Shown: positions 11,940 through 23,799 of the stretch, in pieces
Numbering within the stretch: position 1 is the first letter of the stretch
Layout of the letters: every line of letters starts with the position of its first letter
Assembly: GCA_036873755.1 (NCBI GenBank)
Contig: JAVTVY010039311.1
Location: forward strand, 1-64,000
Direction: 5' to 3'
Source of the DNA: Hanleya hanleyi
Taxonomy: Eukaryota > Mollusca > Polyplacophora > Lepidopleurida > Hanleyidae
Length of the DNA: 64,000 nt
Notes under the pieces: generated by a model
Database searches by the model: none
The model's input: only the letters and a program-made list of their open reading frames with translations
Told to the model about the DNA's origin: nothing
Made by a program: the position numbers and the translations under genes

Positions 11940-13345
11940 TCTCCGTGACTTTCTGAGTCATTTTCTGGGGTCAAATTTGAGAAAGATCCTTGCAGTACTT
12001 CCTGAGAAATCACGATAACAAAGACTCATGGGAAATTAAAGATCGCCGCCAGGTGGCCATATTGGACTTTCGAATCGGGCCGAAAAGGGTATCTTGCACA
12101 ACAAGACCCCAAGGGGAACCTGTGTACCAAATTTGAGAAAGATCTATGCAGTACTTCCTGAGAAATCACGATAAAGTTTCATGGAGGAAATCCAAAATGG
12201 CCGCCTGGTGGCCATATTGGATTTCGGAATCGGACCAGAAAGGCTATCTTGCACAACTAGACCACAAGGGGAACCTGTGTACCAAATTTGAGAAAAATCC
12301 ATGCAGTAGTTCCTAAGAATTCACGATAACAAAATTTCATGGGGAAATTCAAAATGGCCGACTGGTGGCCATATTGGATTTTCGAATCGGACCAAAAAAG
12401 GTATCTTGCACAACTGGACCCCAAGGGGAACCTGTGTACCAAATTTGAGAAAGATCCATGAAGTACTTCCTGAGAAATCACGATAACAAAGTTGCTTGGG
12501 GAAATCTAAGATGGCCGGCGGTCATATTGGGTTTTCAAATCGGACTTAAAAAGGTATCTTGCACAACTAGACTCTAAGGGGAACCTGTGTACCAAATTTG
12601 AGAAAGATCTACACAGTTTTTCCCGAGAAATCACGATAACAAAGTTTCAAGGCGAAATCCAATATGGCTGCCTGGTGGCCATATTGGATTTTCGAGTCGG
12701 ACCAGAAAAGGTATCTTGCACAACTAGTCCCCAAGGGGAACTTGTGTACCAAATTTGAGAAAGATCCATGCAGTAGTTCCTGAGAAATCATGATAAAGTT
12801 TCATAGGGAAACCCAAGATGGCTGCCTGGTGGCCATATTGGATTTTCGGATCGGACCAGAAAAGATATCTTGCACAACTAGACCTCAAGGGGAACCTGTG
12901 TACCAAATTTGAGAAAGATCCAAGCAGTAGTTCTTGAGAAATCGCGATAAAGTTTCATGGGGAAATCTAAGATGGCCGTCTGGTGGCCATATTGGATTTT
13001 CGAATCGGACCGAGAAAGGTATCTTGCACAACTACACCACAAGCCAAAACTGTGTACCAAATTTGAGAAAGATCTATGCAGTACTTCCCGAGAAATCGCG
13101 ATAACAAAGTTTCATGGGGAAATCCAAGATGGCCGCCTTGTGGCCATATTGGATTTTCGAGTCGGACCAGAAAATGTATCTTGCACAACTAGACCCCAAG
13201 GGAAACCTGTGTACCAAATTTGAGAAAGATCCATGCAGTACTTCCCGAGAAATCGCGATAACAAGAATTGTTTATGGACGGGCGGACGGACGGACGACGG
13301 ACCACGGACGAAAAGTTATTTGAACAGCCCACCATGTGGTGATGG
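11940..13345 (-). repeat. ~155-bp tandem array, inverted copy
   Basis: About eight or nine copies of the unit found at 3790-4945, in reverse orientation, ending with the GGACGGACGGACGACGG stretch and a GCCCACCAT...ATGGTGGGC hairpin at 13329-13352. The two arrays face each other across the zinc-finger and LINE region. Confidence 0.9.
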
Positions 13346-13919
13346 TGGGCTAAAAATCATACCGAAAAATTACTGACGTCATCAATGCAGTCATCTTGGA
13401 TTTTTTAAACATTTTCTGGTAGAGCTTGACACAAAGGGTATAGAACTTTGATATATTGTGTACATATATTTTCTTTCGCCGTTACATTAAAACACAATAT
13501 TTCTAGGACATTCTATTTTTTTCCATTTCAACCGCACCACGTATATGCCACAATCCCGCCTTGTCGTGCCATTTCCTTTCTTATTCTATTAGGCTTGGAG
13601 TTCCCCATGCCGAATTTGCTCTGCGTACGAGTACAATCCTGCGACAGATAGTCCGCGAGTCACTCGCGAGAAAGTGTCATTCCGTTACACCCACCACGAA
13701 GATATTGTTCGACTTCTTTTTCTGAAAGATCAACATCTCCTGGTCAGTTAAATGCCGGGTGTAGATATTTTTATTATGCTTTTATTATTCCTACTCTTTG
13801 CGATCTGAAACTTGCATAAATTTACCTTCGAATAACGACCTTTAAGATAAAACAATCCGAATTTCGCCAGTTTTGTCTCGCCGAAGTGACGTCGTGAGTT
13901 CGAGGAACCTTTTTCTCAT

Positions 13920-16580
13920 GATTTTTGGGTTAGTCAGGGCTGTTAGGGATTTTTTGGTTCACATTCTTCCAAAAGCACCAAATTTGGCCCATATGTCGCC
14001 CATACCATACTATTTCGATTTTTGACGGGCGCCCTAGGGCCGCCATATTCGGCGAAATTCAATATGGTCGCCACCCGGGTTAGAGGTCAATCGTAGCTAA
14101 ATAACTAAAAGGGCTAGAAATATGAATAATAGCACTTTTTAGTGGTTTTGGGGGTCGGAGAATCTGATTATGATCATTTCAACGATTTAAGGTCAAGGTC
14201 ACCCTTTAAGGTCACCCTAAAGGACATTTTGGGGACAAATTCGCCATTATCAGTGGTTTTGGGGCAAGATATATAAACTGCCTCATTCTATTGGTTTCCA
14301 TGGTTGAGTAACCCGAATCTGGCCTTATTTTGGCGATTCGGGGCAATATTTCATTTGAGAGTCGCGGTAGAGGTCATCCGAACCAGAGGTCAATTGTAGG
14401 TATAACACCAAAAGAACCACAAATAACACCATAGAGGTTTGTGGCATTCTCCGATTCTGATCTTATTTTGAAGATTTGAGGTCACCCCATTTTGGGGTCA
14501 AAGGTCAAGAACAATCGAACGAAGATTATTCAGGAACAAATTATATTAAAATACTTCGGAGATGACATTTGCTGACAAAATGCTATAACTATGCCGCTAC
14601 GCCGCTATGAGTACTTAAATGTTCGAAATACAATACAAAGACCGCTTTAGCAACAATATACCAATGATTATTAGTACCTATACCTTCTGGCTTGCGCTCT
14701 CAAGAAACTGTGAAGTCGGGTCGCACCCAGTAAGGCTGTGGAAGAGGGGTAGTGCCAAGGATTTGACGGACCAAGATCGGAACAAATGGTATGAACTGGA
14801 ATGTCACAATATTTTTTTCCAGTACCGAAGTCCACCAAGAGTTGCGATAGACCGAGGGTCTCTAAAGACCGGACATCGCTGTCTATCGTGCGAACATAGG
14901 TTGAACTATTGTGAGGTCACAACGCCTGTTGAAGAACACGGACTCAAAACGGGTACACAGAAGGAGCTTTCCGCTGATGCCAGTCTTGGAGACCTGTGTG
15001 CTGATGAATGAGAATGGCTCCTTTCTGTTGGCATTTTTTAAGAATCCGCTGATCCATTCATACTTGGTGATTTTAGGGGTCCAGGAAAAAGTATTGTGGC
15101 ATTCCAGTCCAAACCATCAGTTCCAATCTTGGTCCGTCAAAGTCCGTGGCACTACCTCTCCTTCACAGCTTAACGGGGTGCAAGACGACTTCACAGTTTC
15201 TTGGATGTGGCAAAAAGACCGCCTGGGCAGCCTGTACAAGCATATCGGACCCCACCGACACACTAGTGTCTCTCACGCATGATCCGGACACTCTCGAGTC
15301 CGTGCATATGGAGCTTTATAGAACGCTTCATCGTACTAATGTACAGCAAGAGACGTGGTGCAGCCGGTGTCAATGAGGCCAAGCATCACCTCTTCACTAC
15401 TGCAACCAGATCGCTGGAAAACATCCCATCTCCCAAGCCGCGCTTTTGCAGCATGTGAAGTGAGCGCTGCTGCAAGCGAGTTCTACTAGAGTCGCTTCAC
15501 TCCAGCAAGAAGTCCCTGACTTCAGTGAGTGGAGCTGGCACAAAGATTGCACCAGCATATGGCAACCGCTATGGACCGCTTCTATGGCATATGCCATTCT
15601 CATGCACTTCGGCTGACTCAAGGCATGCACGGGAAGGTGCAAATGCAACTGTGCCGATGTCCGATACACGACCCTCTGCAAATGCGAAGGCGGGTGCGTT
15701 AATAATGAGGGCGGTGATGACAAGTATTATTTATTGCTGGCATCATAGAGCGCAAGCCAGAAGGCATAGGTAGTAAAAGTAATCATTGGTATACTGTTGC
15801 TTAAGCGGTCTTTGTTTTGTATTTTGAACATTTAAATGCACATAGCGTCATAGTTATAGCATTTTGTCAGCAGATGTCATCTCCGAAGTATTTTAGTAAC
15901 ATTTGCTCCTGAATAATCTTGTTTCGATTGTTTTTAGTAGCAACTGTTGATCTTTGACCTTTATTTCTCAAATGAGGTGACCATGACCTCAAATCGTCAA
16001 AATAAGGTCAGAATCTAATTCTCCGATGCCACAAAGCCCTATGGTATTATTTGTGATTCTAGCCCTTTTGGTGTTACCTATAATTGACCTCCGGTTGATC
16101 TATGTTTCCGGTGACCTCTGTCGTGAACCTCACATGCAATATTGCCTCAAATTGTCAAAATATGGCCAGATGCGGGTTACTCAACCCCGAAAATCGATAA
16201 AATGAGTTAGTTTGTATATCTCGACTAAAAACCACTAAAACTGACGAATTTGACCCAAAAATGACCTTTAGGGTGACCTTGACCTCAAATCGTTGAAATA
16301 AGATCAGAATCAGATTCCCCGACCCCGATAACCACTAAAAAGTTGTATTATTCACGATTCTAGCCATTTTGTTGTTTTAAATACGATTGACCTCAAACCC
16401 GGGTGGCGGCCATAATGAATTTCGCCAATATGGCGGCCCCAGGGGGCGACTACCTTGGCGCCCGTCAAAAATCGAAAAAGTATTGTATGGGCGACATATG
16501 GGCCAAATTTGGTGCTTTTGGAAGAATCTGAACCAAACAGTCCCTTTTATGCCCTAACATCCCGGACTAGGTCATATTTT
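13920..16580. mobile_element. Long foldback element with ~700-bp inverted arms
   Basis: Left arm ~13920-14680 and right arm ~15767-16580 are inverted copies, sharing for example GGGCCAAATTTGGTGCTTTT, a GGCGCC(C/G) block, and near the inner edges AAAGACCGCTT with ATACCAATGATTA. The interior is a broken captured gene fragment. Arms are diverged by point changes. Exact termini and target duplication are not clear. No transposase is visible, so it is non-autonomous. Confidence 0.75.
15130..15770 (+). pseudogene. Captured fragment of a GCDTTS/cysteine-rich hypothetical gene
   Basis: One frame reads LLHSLTGCKTTSQFLGCGKK. A shifted frame continues with a region containing ARHHLFTTATRSLENIP, then a cysteine-rich tail with the pattern CTGRCKCNC...LCKCEGGC. 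Recalled, not searched: this combination is common in uncharacterized invertebrate proteins. Several frameshifts and stops make it non-coding. It sits between the foldback arms, consistent with gene-fragment capture. Confidence 0.55.
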
Positions 16581-16714
16581 CTCCGATTTTCTCTATTTCT
16601 GTCACAGTACTCCCATCTTGGTGATATTTGGCTTATCATCTTGAAAGATATGCCTCTCGTTTAATTCAAGACCAGACATGTCTTCCTACTTAGGCCCGTT
16701 TGACCTCAATATGC

Positions 16715-16890
16715 ATTCATATGAACAGGGGTTCGAGCCCAGCTGGTCCATGTGTCAAAGTTTGTCAGTTAATTGCCGAAGGGCGGTGGTTCTCTCCGGG
16801 TACTCCGGCTTCCTCCACCAACCAAACTGACTGTCACCATATGAGTGAAACAAACTTGATTGTGACATTAAACCAAATTCCCTCCCTCAT
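16715..16890 (+). mobile_element. SINE-like fragment
   Basis: It contains a B-box-like GGTTCGAGCCC and the block CTCCGGGTACTCCGGCTTCC followed by CCACCA, a signature of dispersed invertebrate SINEs (recalled). No clear A box, so truncated at the 5' end. It abuts the Tc1-like element. Confidence 0.5.
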
Positions 16891-16891
16891 A

Positions 16892-19208
16892 TAAACAGTA
16901 CAACAAAAATAAGTTCCCCCAAAGCGTTGTTTGATATGTCCCAAGATATTTGCCCGATCGCGATGAAATTTTGCACACACTATCCCAGTAATCAAGCCGA
17001 CACGATGTATCAAGGATTATCCTGCACGATTAGGTGCAGTTGTGCTCTAATGAGCATGTGCAAACTGGAACTCGGTCGGATTTTGAAAATTACAAAAACA
17101 GATTCAACCAGTTTCTTCAATGGCAAATGCTCATTTCCTCACACATTCAACATGTTCACTGGGTGTCTCGACGGCCAGTAATCGTTAAAATCGCGTGTAA
17201 CCACCACGACACTGTATCACATTCCGACAACGAGCATCGTGTTGATGAGGCCAGTTCGAAAATGTCAATAGACGGCACAGTCCTGATATTTAATCGTGTG
17301 GTTGTGCAATCAGGACATGACACACACCACAAGAAATTCATGCGTTTCATGACCTGCATCAGGTAATGTGATGTTCTAGACGGTCAATGAAAACGGTCGC
17401 ATACCCGAAAAGCTTATATTACTGCCCGCAAGTATTGGGCGTTAAAATTTGCAATTTTTTGCGGTAAACCTTGCGTCGGTTATCGAATATGGATAGGGCT
17501 GTTGCAATTGGCCTTTTGGAGGCTAATACGCCTGTAAAACAGGTTGCGCGTCGAATGGGGATTGACTTCTACTGCCATTCGTAAATTCCAAGCCAAATTT
17601 CTCCAAACTGGAGATGTGAAGGATCTGCCGAGAAGTGGAAGGCCCAGGGCAGCCACGCAACTACAAGAACGGCGAAGCGCAAACGTGGCACTCAGGAACA
17701 GAAGGTCGTCAGGTATGAGGGTCTGCGTGTGCCACAAAAATTCGAATACCATTTTCGTCGACCAATCACTTTCTTAGCGGCAAGATCATTCTTTGCATGA
17801 CGCGCGATTGGTATCTTAAAAAAAAAAAGAGTGTGAATGTAAAAAAAAAAAAAATGAAAACGTCTCACTGGCTTGCATAAAGGTCAAATTCATGCATTTC
17901 AGAATGTTTTGAAACTGAATTTTAGAACAGAAACGCTAAAATCTATGTTTCAGCTGAAAAATCTAATACCTGTAATCCGTATGATAAATGCGCGGTGACA
18001 TTGCTAAATCATTGTTGAATGTGGCGGGGATTCAAGTCCGAGATCAGATTGGAGCAGATGCTGGTGCCGAGGCTAGGAGATTGAGTGCCCAAACAATTAG
18101 GAGGCGCCTAAAAGCCGTCGGATTACGTGCTAGGCGCATGGTTAAGAAAGCCTTGTTGCTTCGCCGTCATAAGATAGCGCGTCTGCGGTGGGCAACAAAT
18201 CATGTTCGATGGATTAGAAAGCAATGGGCCAATGCTTTTTCAGCGACGAAACGCGTGTCTGTCTCCGCCATGTTGACGGTATGTGGCGTCGGCGTGGCGA
18301 AGAGCATGCAGAGTGCTGCGTGGAGCCCGTAACGGCCCGCCAGTTATCCGGATCTCAACCGCATCGAACATCTGTGGGATCAGTTGAAGCAACAGGTCTA
18401 TCGTCGAGTTGGGATGGAGTCCGATCTTGATGATGTGAGACGCCTGCTTCAGGAGGAGTGGTTAGCCATCCCGCAAAATCGGGGCTAGGGGCCTATGAAC
18501 CCATGTACTTCAAGATCCTCATGGTACTCATATGAACAGTCACAATCAAAGCGTGACTGAGATACATCATTCTTTAGATGACGACCTTACAGCGAATATT
18601 ATGGATTAAGAATACTGATCAGCGATACGGATTTGATATTTTTGGAACATCATGATGTCTTGCCGGCATCATTGAAAACTGTTGACCGCTTCTCTCTTGC
18701 AGGAAACAAGCCTATGTTTATGTATACTATGATTGTCTTTTTGAATTTGGTGCTAATACTGTTATATGGAATATGGAATAGGTCTTTGGATTATGGACGC
18801 GGATATTCTCTAATGGACGACGGCTGGATTATGAATGACGGACAAGACGCTTGTAATCATCAACACGATGCGAGCTCGTTGTCCGGATGTGATACAGTGT
18901 CGTGGTAGTTACACGCGATTTTAACGATTACTGGCTGTCGAGACACCCAGTGAACATGTTGAATGCGTGAGGAAATGAACATTTGCCATTGAAAAATCTG
19001 GTTGAATCTGTGTAATTTTCAAAATCCGATCGAGTTCCAGTTTGCGCATGCTCATTAGAGCAAAACTGCACCTGCAGGATAATCCTTGATACACCGTGTA
19101 GGCTTGATTACTGGAATAGTGTGTGCAAAATTTCATCGCGATCGGGCAAATATCTTGGGACATATCAAACAACGCTTTGTGGGGAAGTTACTTTTGTTGC
19201 ACAGTTTA
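16892..19208 (+). mobile_element. Tc1/mariner-like transposon, inactive
   Basis: ~310-bp terminal inverted repeats (16892-17250 and ~18880-19208) with outer edges TAAACAGT and ACAGTTTA, consistent with TA targets. A broken Tc1-like transposase lies inside. The arms differ by small indels. Tc1-family elements move by cut-and-paste DDE chemistry; this copy cannot encode a full enzyme. Confidence 0.8.
17489..18489 (+). pseudogene. Tc1-like transposase, fragmented
   Basis: Pieces in different frames. The N-terminal helix-turn-helix part (frames from 17489 and 17544) includes FLQTGDVKDLPRSGRPR, the Tc1 paired-like domain linker. The central part at 17988-18332 has RRLSAQTIRRRLKAVGLRAR, followed by WANAFFSDE-type sequence carrying a catalytic Asp. 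The C-terminal part at ~18343-18489 contains YPDLN..EHLWDQLKQQ, where the DD34E glutamate lies. An A-rich insertion separates the first two parts (~17810-17985) and a deletion lies before YPDLN. Frameshifts and the missing segment make it inactive. Confidence 0.85.
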
Positions 19209-22200
19209 GATGTTGTCCAATCATGACAGCATTACAACCGAATGGGGCTTGGGATGATTACCATTCCACATTTCCTTTAGTTCGCGGTGTATCAAACTGA
19301 AATGTTCCAAACATTGCTTTTGGATACTGATCTGAAAGACAGAGTAATCAACCGTCCGTTAACTGCTTTAATTACGTCACTATGGCGTCATCAATCTCGA
19401 AATTGTAGTTTATATTTATTTGTATCTGATCATCGCACCTTCACAATGCCGCGTTATAACTTGTAGATGTGAGAACTGGAAGGATGAAGATAAGGGCCGA
19501 CACTCATACTATTCGATTAACCCGTATCTGACCTAGGGTCGTGTGATGAGTCATGATGAAGCTCTCGTGGGTCCGACAGGGCTGGTGTGTCGTGGAATTG
19601 TCATCAATTTGCGCATGCGCAGACAGAAAAAGGCATTTCAATGGACGTTTTGAGGTAGAGATGGTTTATACTTTGTCCGAATGGGTCTTTTGGGTCTCAT
19701 ATTGAAGCACTCGTAGAGCATCTTCCGTCTGGCGCAGTAATTTTGTCCGGATTCATCCTTCTACGCATGCGCAGTCTGGCAGTAGTATAGAAAGAGGGCA
19801 TATGGGATGAGAGTTTGGGTCGAGGCGGACCATCCGTGGTCCAAATGTATCGTGTGTCATGTTGCAGGACATGCTGTGTAGAGGAATTTTGATGTAGTTT
19901 CAAGGGAAAGTGACCTCATGGCGCGCCTGCGCAGTCGAGGAGTATTACCGGAAGCGGGAATTTTGGAAGTATGCAATGAAGCTCTCGTGGCGTAGCGACT
20001 TTAGGGATGTTCACTTCATATATGACGTCATCAGTAGTAGAAAAAGTCGCTCGTGATTTTTTTTTGGAGTAAAAACAAATGTCACCAAATTTGACTCAGT
20101 TTACCTTCACTTTTTTTCGAAGTACTGAGATCTCTCATTATTCCAAATATATACCATCATTTCAAAGATTCTGTCTGACCGGTAGCAGTATATGTACAAG
20201 TCGACCATTACGATATATTTCTCACTCGTTTAATTTAGATATAATTTATCGGTTCGACGTTACGGGTTCAAATTGATGGCAGTGTATGTCAAGATGTTCA
20301 TTTAAGTAGTCTATAGCTAGATCATGATCCAAGTAATCTAGATCCGGGATTTAGAGTCTTGTTCCCGTTAATAAGGCGATATATGTGAAAGAGTAAATGC
20401 TTATTCACAAGCTAAAATTAACAGCTGCCTGAGACGACGTGCCAACACGTGACCCCTATGCCCATTAACGAGTCTACTGGCGATATTTAGGCTATACAAC
20501 TCGCAATAAAATACTTAAAAACGTCCACAGGGGACTTTTAATCAAAGTAGGAACGCTTCTGAAACAATTCCAGAGAAAAAATATAGTGATCAAAATCCTT
20601 TAAGAGTATCTGTCATATTTAGCACATACAAGATATTTATGTTGATCTATATTGCTGCTATCTTTTTTACCTTTTGTGTGATAAATATTTTGATGAGAAA
20701 GAAATAATATCATCCAAAACTGACCAATTTTCGGAATAGTATATAGAATGGAATGGGTATTTTGATCGGTATATCTCGCTAAGCACTTTCTAACATGACT
20801 GTCATTGTCATGTATGAATAGGCGGGGAAATATATTTTTATATAAATATATATATTTTTTTAATTACAACCATTTTCGACTGCAACCAGTTGCATGGACC
20901 CTCGAAAAATATCAACAGAGAGTCGTGCCTTCGAAATACAGGGATCGTCGGGGACCTACCATCAACACACTTGTTTGAGGTGCCGCATGGCGCCTAAGGA
21001 GCCGAACTGCACCCTGTGTACCACCCGACAGGAGCTGGTGCGGTTCTTTTGAAAGCCATTTTACCCTTTCGAAAGAGGAAATTTTCTAACGTTCTGCACA
21101 AGACTGAACACCAAACACCTCTCCCCACACTAAGAAGGACCTAGATTCTCGACCCATTTGAAGGTCAGTCCAGTCCGTTTTCCGCATTTTTTCCGTGAAA
21201 AATCCTAATTTTACACCCACCCTAGCGCGTGACTTCTTCTCTATTTACCACGTTGTCCGGGGCAAACCCGTCACCGATCATGACCTTTGACTCGGACGTG
21301 GCCTCGACCGAATGTGCAATCCGAGACGTCATCCACCCTCCCCATTTCTCTCCCCCACCGCAGATATTATTAGAGATTTTCACTCTATATATTACTCTCG
21401 TTGCCACAACTCGATATGACGGCATCGTGAAACATTGCTTTTACAAGTAGTAACGTTAGAAAATATCAGTATGAAACAATAATAAGAACGTTGCTATTGC
21501 TAATTAGCCACGTTAATAATATTGATGTGAAACAGAACATTGTGAAACTTCGCCTCTACAATAGACCCGAAATCTGATGGAGACTTAATATCCCTCTTCC
21601 ATCGCGTCGTCGGTAAAATTCAATTTGCGACAGTAAAACCAGCATTAACGTCCGGACATACTAAAATGCAACACCGTTATTCCCTAATTTTAGCATGAAT
21701 TCTGTCTGTCTTCTGTAAGTCCGTTCATGAAACTAACATTCCTGTGACCGTACAAGGAAACATTGTTTTAATTTATGATTGTATTGCGGAAAAATACTGC
21801 AACACTGAGAAATCACGGAATATTACTTGAAATACTGCCCCACGAATCAATCCCATCATGAAACACTGCTAAAGTGAAATATATATATAGCCTGTCTGGG
21901 TACAACAATGAGATTATATAGTCACGTGATCTATTTCAGTAAAATAAAGGTCTCAACAATATAACCTTAAATGAATGATCAACCAAATTTTATGAAAAAA
22001 AAATGTATCTAAGCTACACTCTTACAAATCTTGGTTCTTTAGAATATATGCGGTACTTATCGCGATATATGGTACCAACTGACAGAATATATTTGGTTCT
22101 ATGGAACCAAATCTTACGTTAGATTTTCGTTCTTCATTTCGTCTCAGACAAAGAACCAGATTCTGATGTACAGATCATGGAACCAAGTTAAGAATCAAAA

Positions 22201-22290
22201 TCTAAATTCAAAACCAAATTTTGTTCTATATAGAAGCAAATATTCCAAAGAACCAAAATTTCTTAGGTGTAGTGACGAAAATTATAGGTA
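19209..22290. other. Gene-poor AT-rich region
   Basis: No supported gene on either strand. AT-rich sequence with small palindromic stretches (e.g. the ATATATATTT region near 20840). From 22020-22260 GGTTCT/AGAACC motifs recur many times in both orientations, suggesting a degraded foldback repeat. Confidence 0.5.
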
Positions 22291-22529
22291 CACTTGACAA
22301 ACTCACCGACATTGAATAATAATAGGCGATTCAGGCCTGCCTTTACTCCACGACTGTACAGCGTCAACCAAGATCAACATGTCCACCGCCGAGGAAGGTG
22401 TGTCAACGTCGTGGGGCCAGCCGTGAAAGGCAAACTGTTTGACTTTGAACCGACAGTCATTCTGAAACAAACAAGGAGATCCAAAGACATGAAATACTTT
22501 GTCATGTGTCACGCAATGCAGTTATACTC

Positions 22530-22590
22530 GTTTTTTTTTATTTTTTTTTTTTTATTTTTTTTTTTTTTATTTTTTTTCTCACTTTTTTCG
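22530..22590. repeat. Poly-T/poly-A low-complexity run
   Basis: About 60 bases of almost pure T with scattered A. Open frames through it encode poly-Phe and are not genes. Confidence 0.95.
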
Positions 22591-22928
22591 TGATCACATA
22601 CCTGGTGACTGTTGCTATGTGTCAAATAGTTAAAATATTACCATTCCTGCCTTACAAACATGTAGATTCCCGATTTATAAAGATAATTTTAGAAAGACCC
22701 TATATAATTCTCAGATGAATGACAAAAAAAAAATAATCCCAATAAAAAGTTTTGGGTATGGGGACTTTTCTGGTGGGTAGGTAGGGTTACCCCAAACCAA
22801 CAACTTTTTAATTCTGGCCTGACGGATTGCATTTTGTTACAAATTTCGTAGAATTCATGATATGATAATTGAACTGGATTTGTTTTCCATGAATACAGTT
22901 TTGGGGCTACCTTATGCGAAGCGATATA

Positions 22929-23196
22929 CACAGCCAGAAAAAAAACGGTGATAGTCCACCACCCTTTGATGGTGATCAGACCTGGTCATCGCCTTTAAAA
23001 GTTAGAACCATCACCTTTTAAGGGTGATGACTTTGCCTCATCACCCTTGAAAGGGGAGACTTAAATTTACAATCATTGCTCGTCACTCTTCAGAGGTGAT
23101 GGCCATCATTTTCAAAGGTGATCATAAAAAGGGTGATGGCTCTAACTCATCACCTTTTCGGGGTGATAGTTATCACCTTTTTTCTGGTTGTGTAGA
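22929..23196. mobile_element. GGTGATG-rich foldback MITE
   Basis: The ends read ACACAGCCAGAAAAAA... and ...TTTTTTCTGGTTGTGT as an imperfect inverted pair. The interior is packed with alternating GGTGATG and CATCACC blocks able to fold into several nested hairpins. No coding capacity. Confidence 0.7.
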
Positions 23197-23479
23197 ATGC
23201 ACATTCCCCTAATCCCGATTCTGGTTTCTAAACTTTTGGCTGCCAGTATAGCTGTTGGTCAATTGACCTGGGGCCAACACAAAGTGCAACTAACGTCTGT
23301 TGAGGGCCGGTAATGTTGTTGGTTAGAAAGTCGTGGAAGTTTATGAAGATAAACAATACTTACATGAGTAGTGTGACTAACGTCACAGAACCTACGAAGT
23401 AGGGTTTGATATGATTTGAATGTATACCTTGACCTAAGACTGACCATTTCCATGGTCGTAGGAGGCATTGAGACATGTT

Positions 23480-23780
23480 TTTGCCAATTTCGAGGTTTCT
23501 AGGTAACCTAATTATGTCAGAAACTTGGATTACACAGGTACATGTAACTAGAAAACCAATCCCAACTGTCCTCTCGCCGATGTCGAGACACTCTCCACGT
23601 TTGAAGTCGATAATTTCAATTATTCTCAAGTTATTGGTCAGACAAGAAATGTGCAAAGATCCAACTGCTGACAACGCAAGCGCGCCGATGGTGGTCATCT
23701 TGCATTACACAGGCAACTGTCCTCTCACCAATGTCAGTCAGAAATACAGGAACGAAAAAAACCTGTTGATATTATCCGAG
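23480..23780 (+). repeat. Single unit of the 48365-49620 repeat family
   Basis: It contains the same consecutive blocks as the 48-49 kb array: ATCCCAACTGTCCTCTC, a GATGTCGAGACACTCTCC variant, TTTGAAGTCGAT, and TTATTGGTCAGACAAGAAAT. It is therefore a dispersed copy of that repeat. Confidence 0.75.
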
Positions 23781-23799
23781 AGTATATGTTCAACGACAT

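Noticed and set aside
22294..22593. 99-residue frame ending in poly-Phe
   Set aside because: The hydrophobic end is a poly-T tract; the rest has no recognizable domain.
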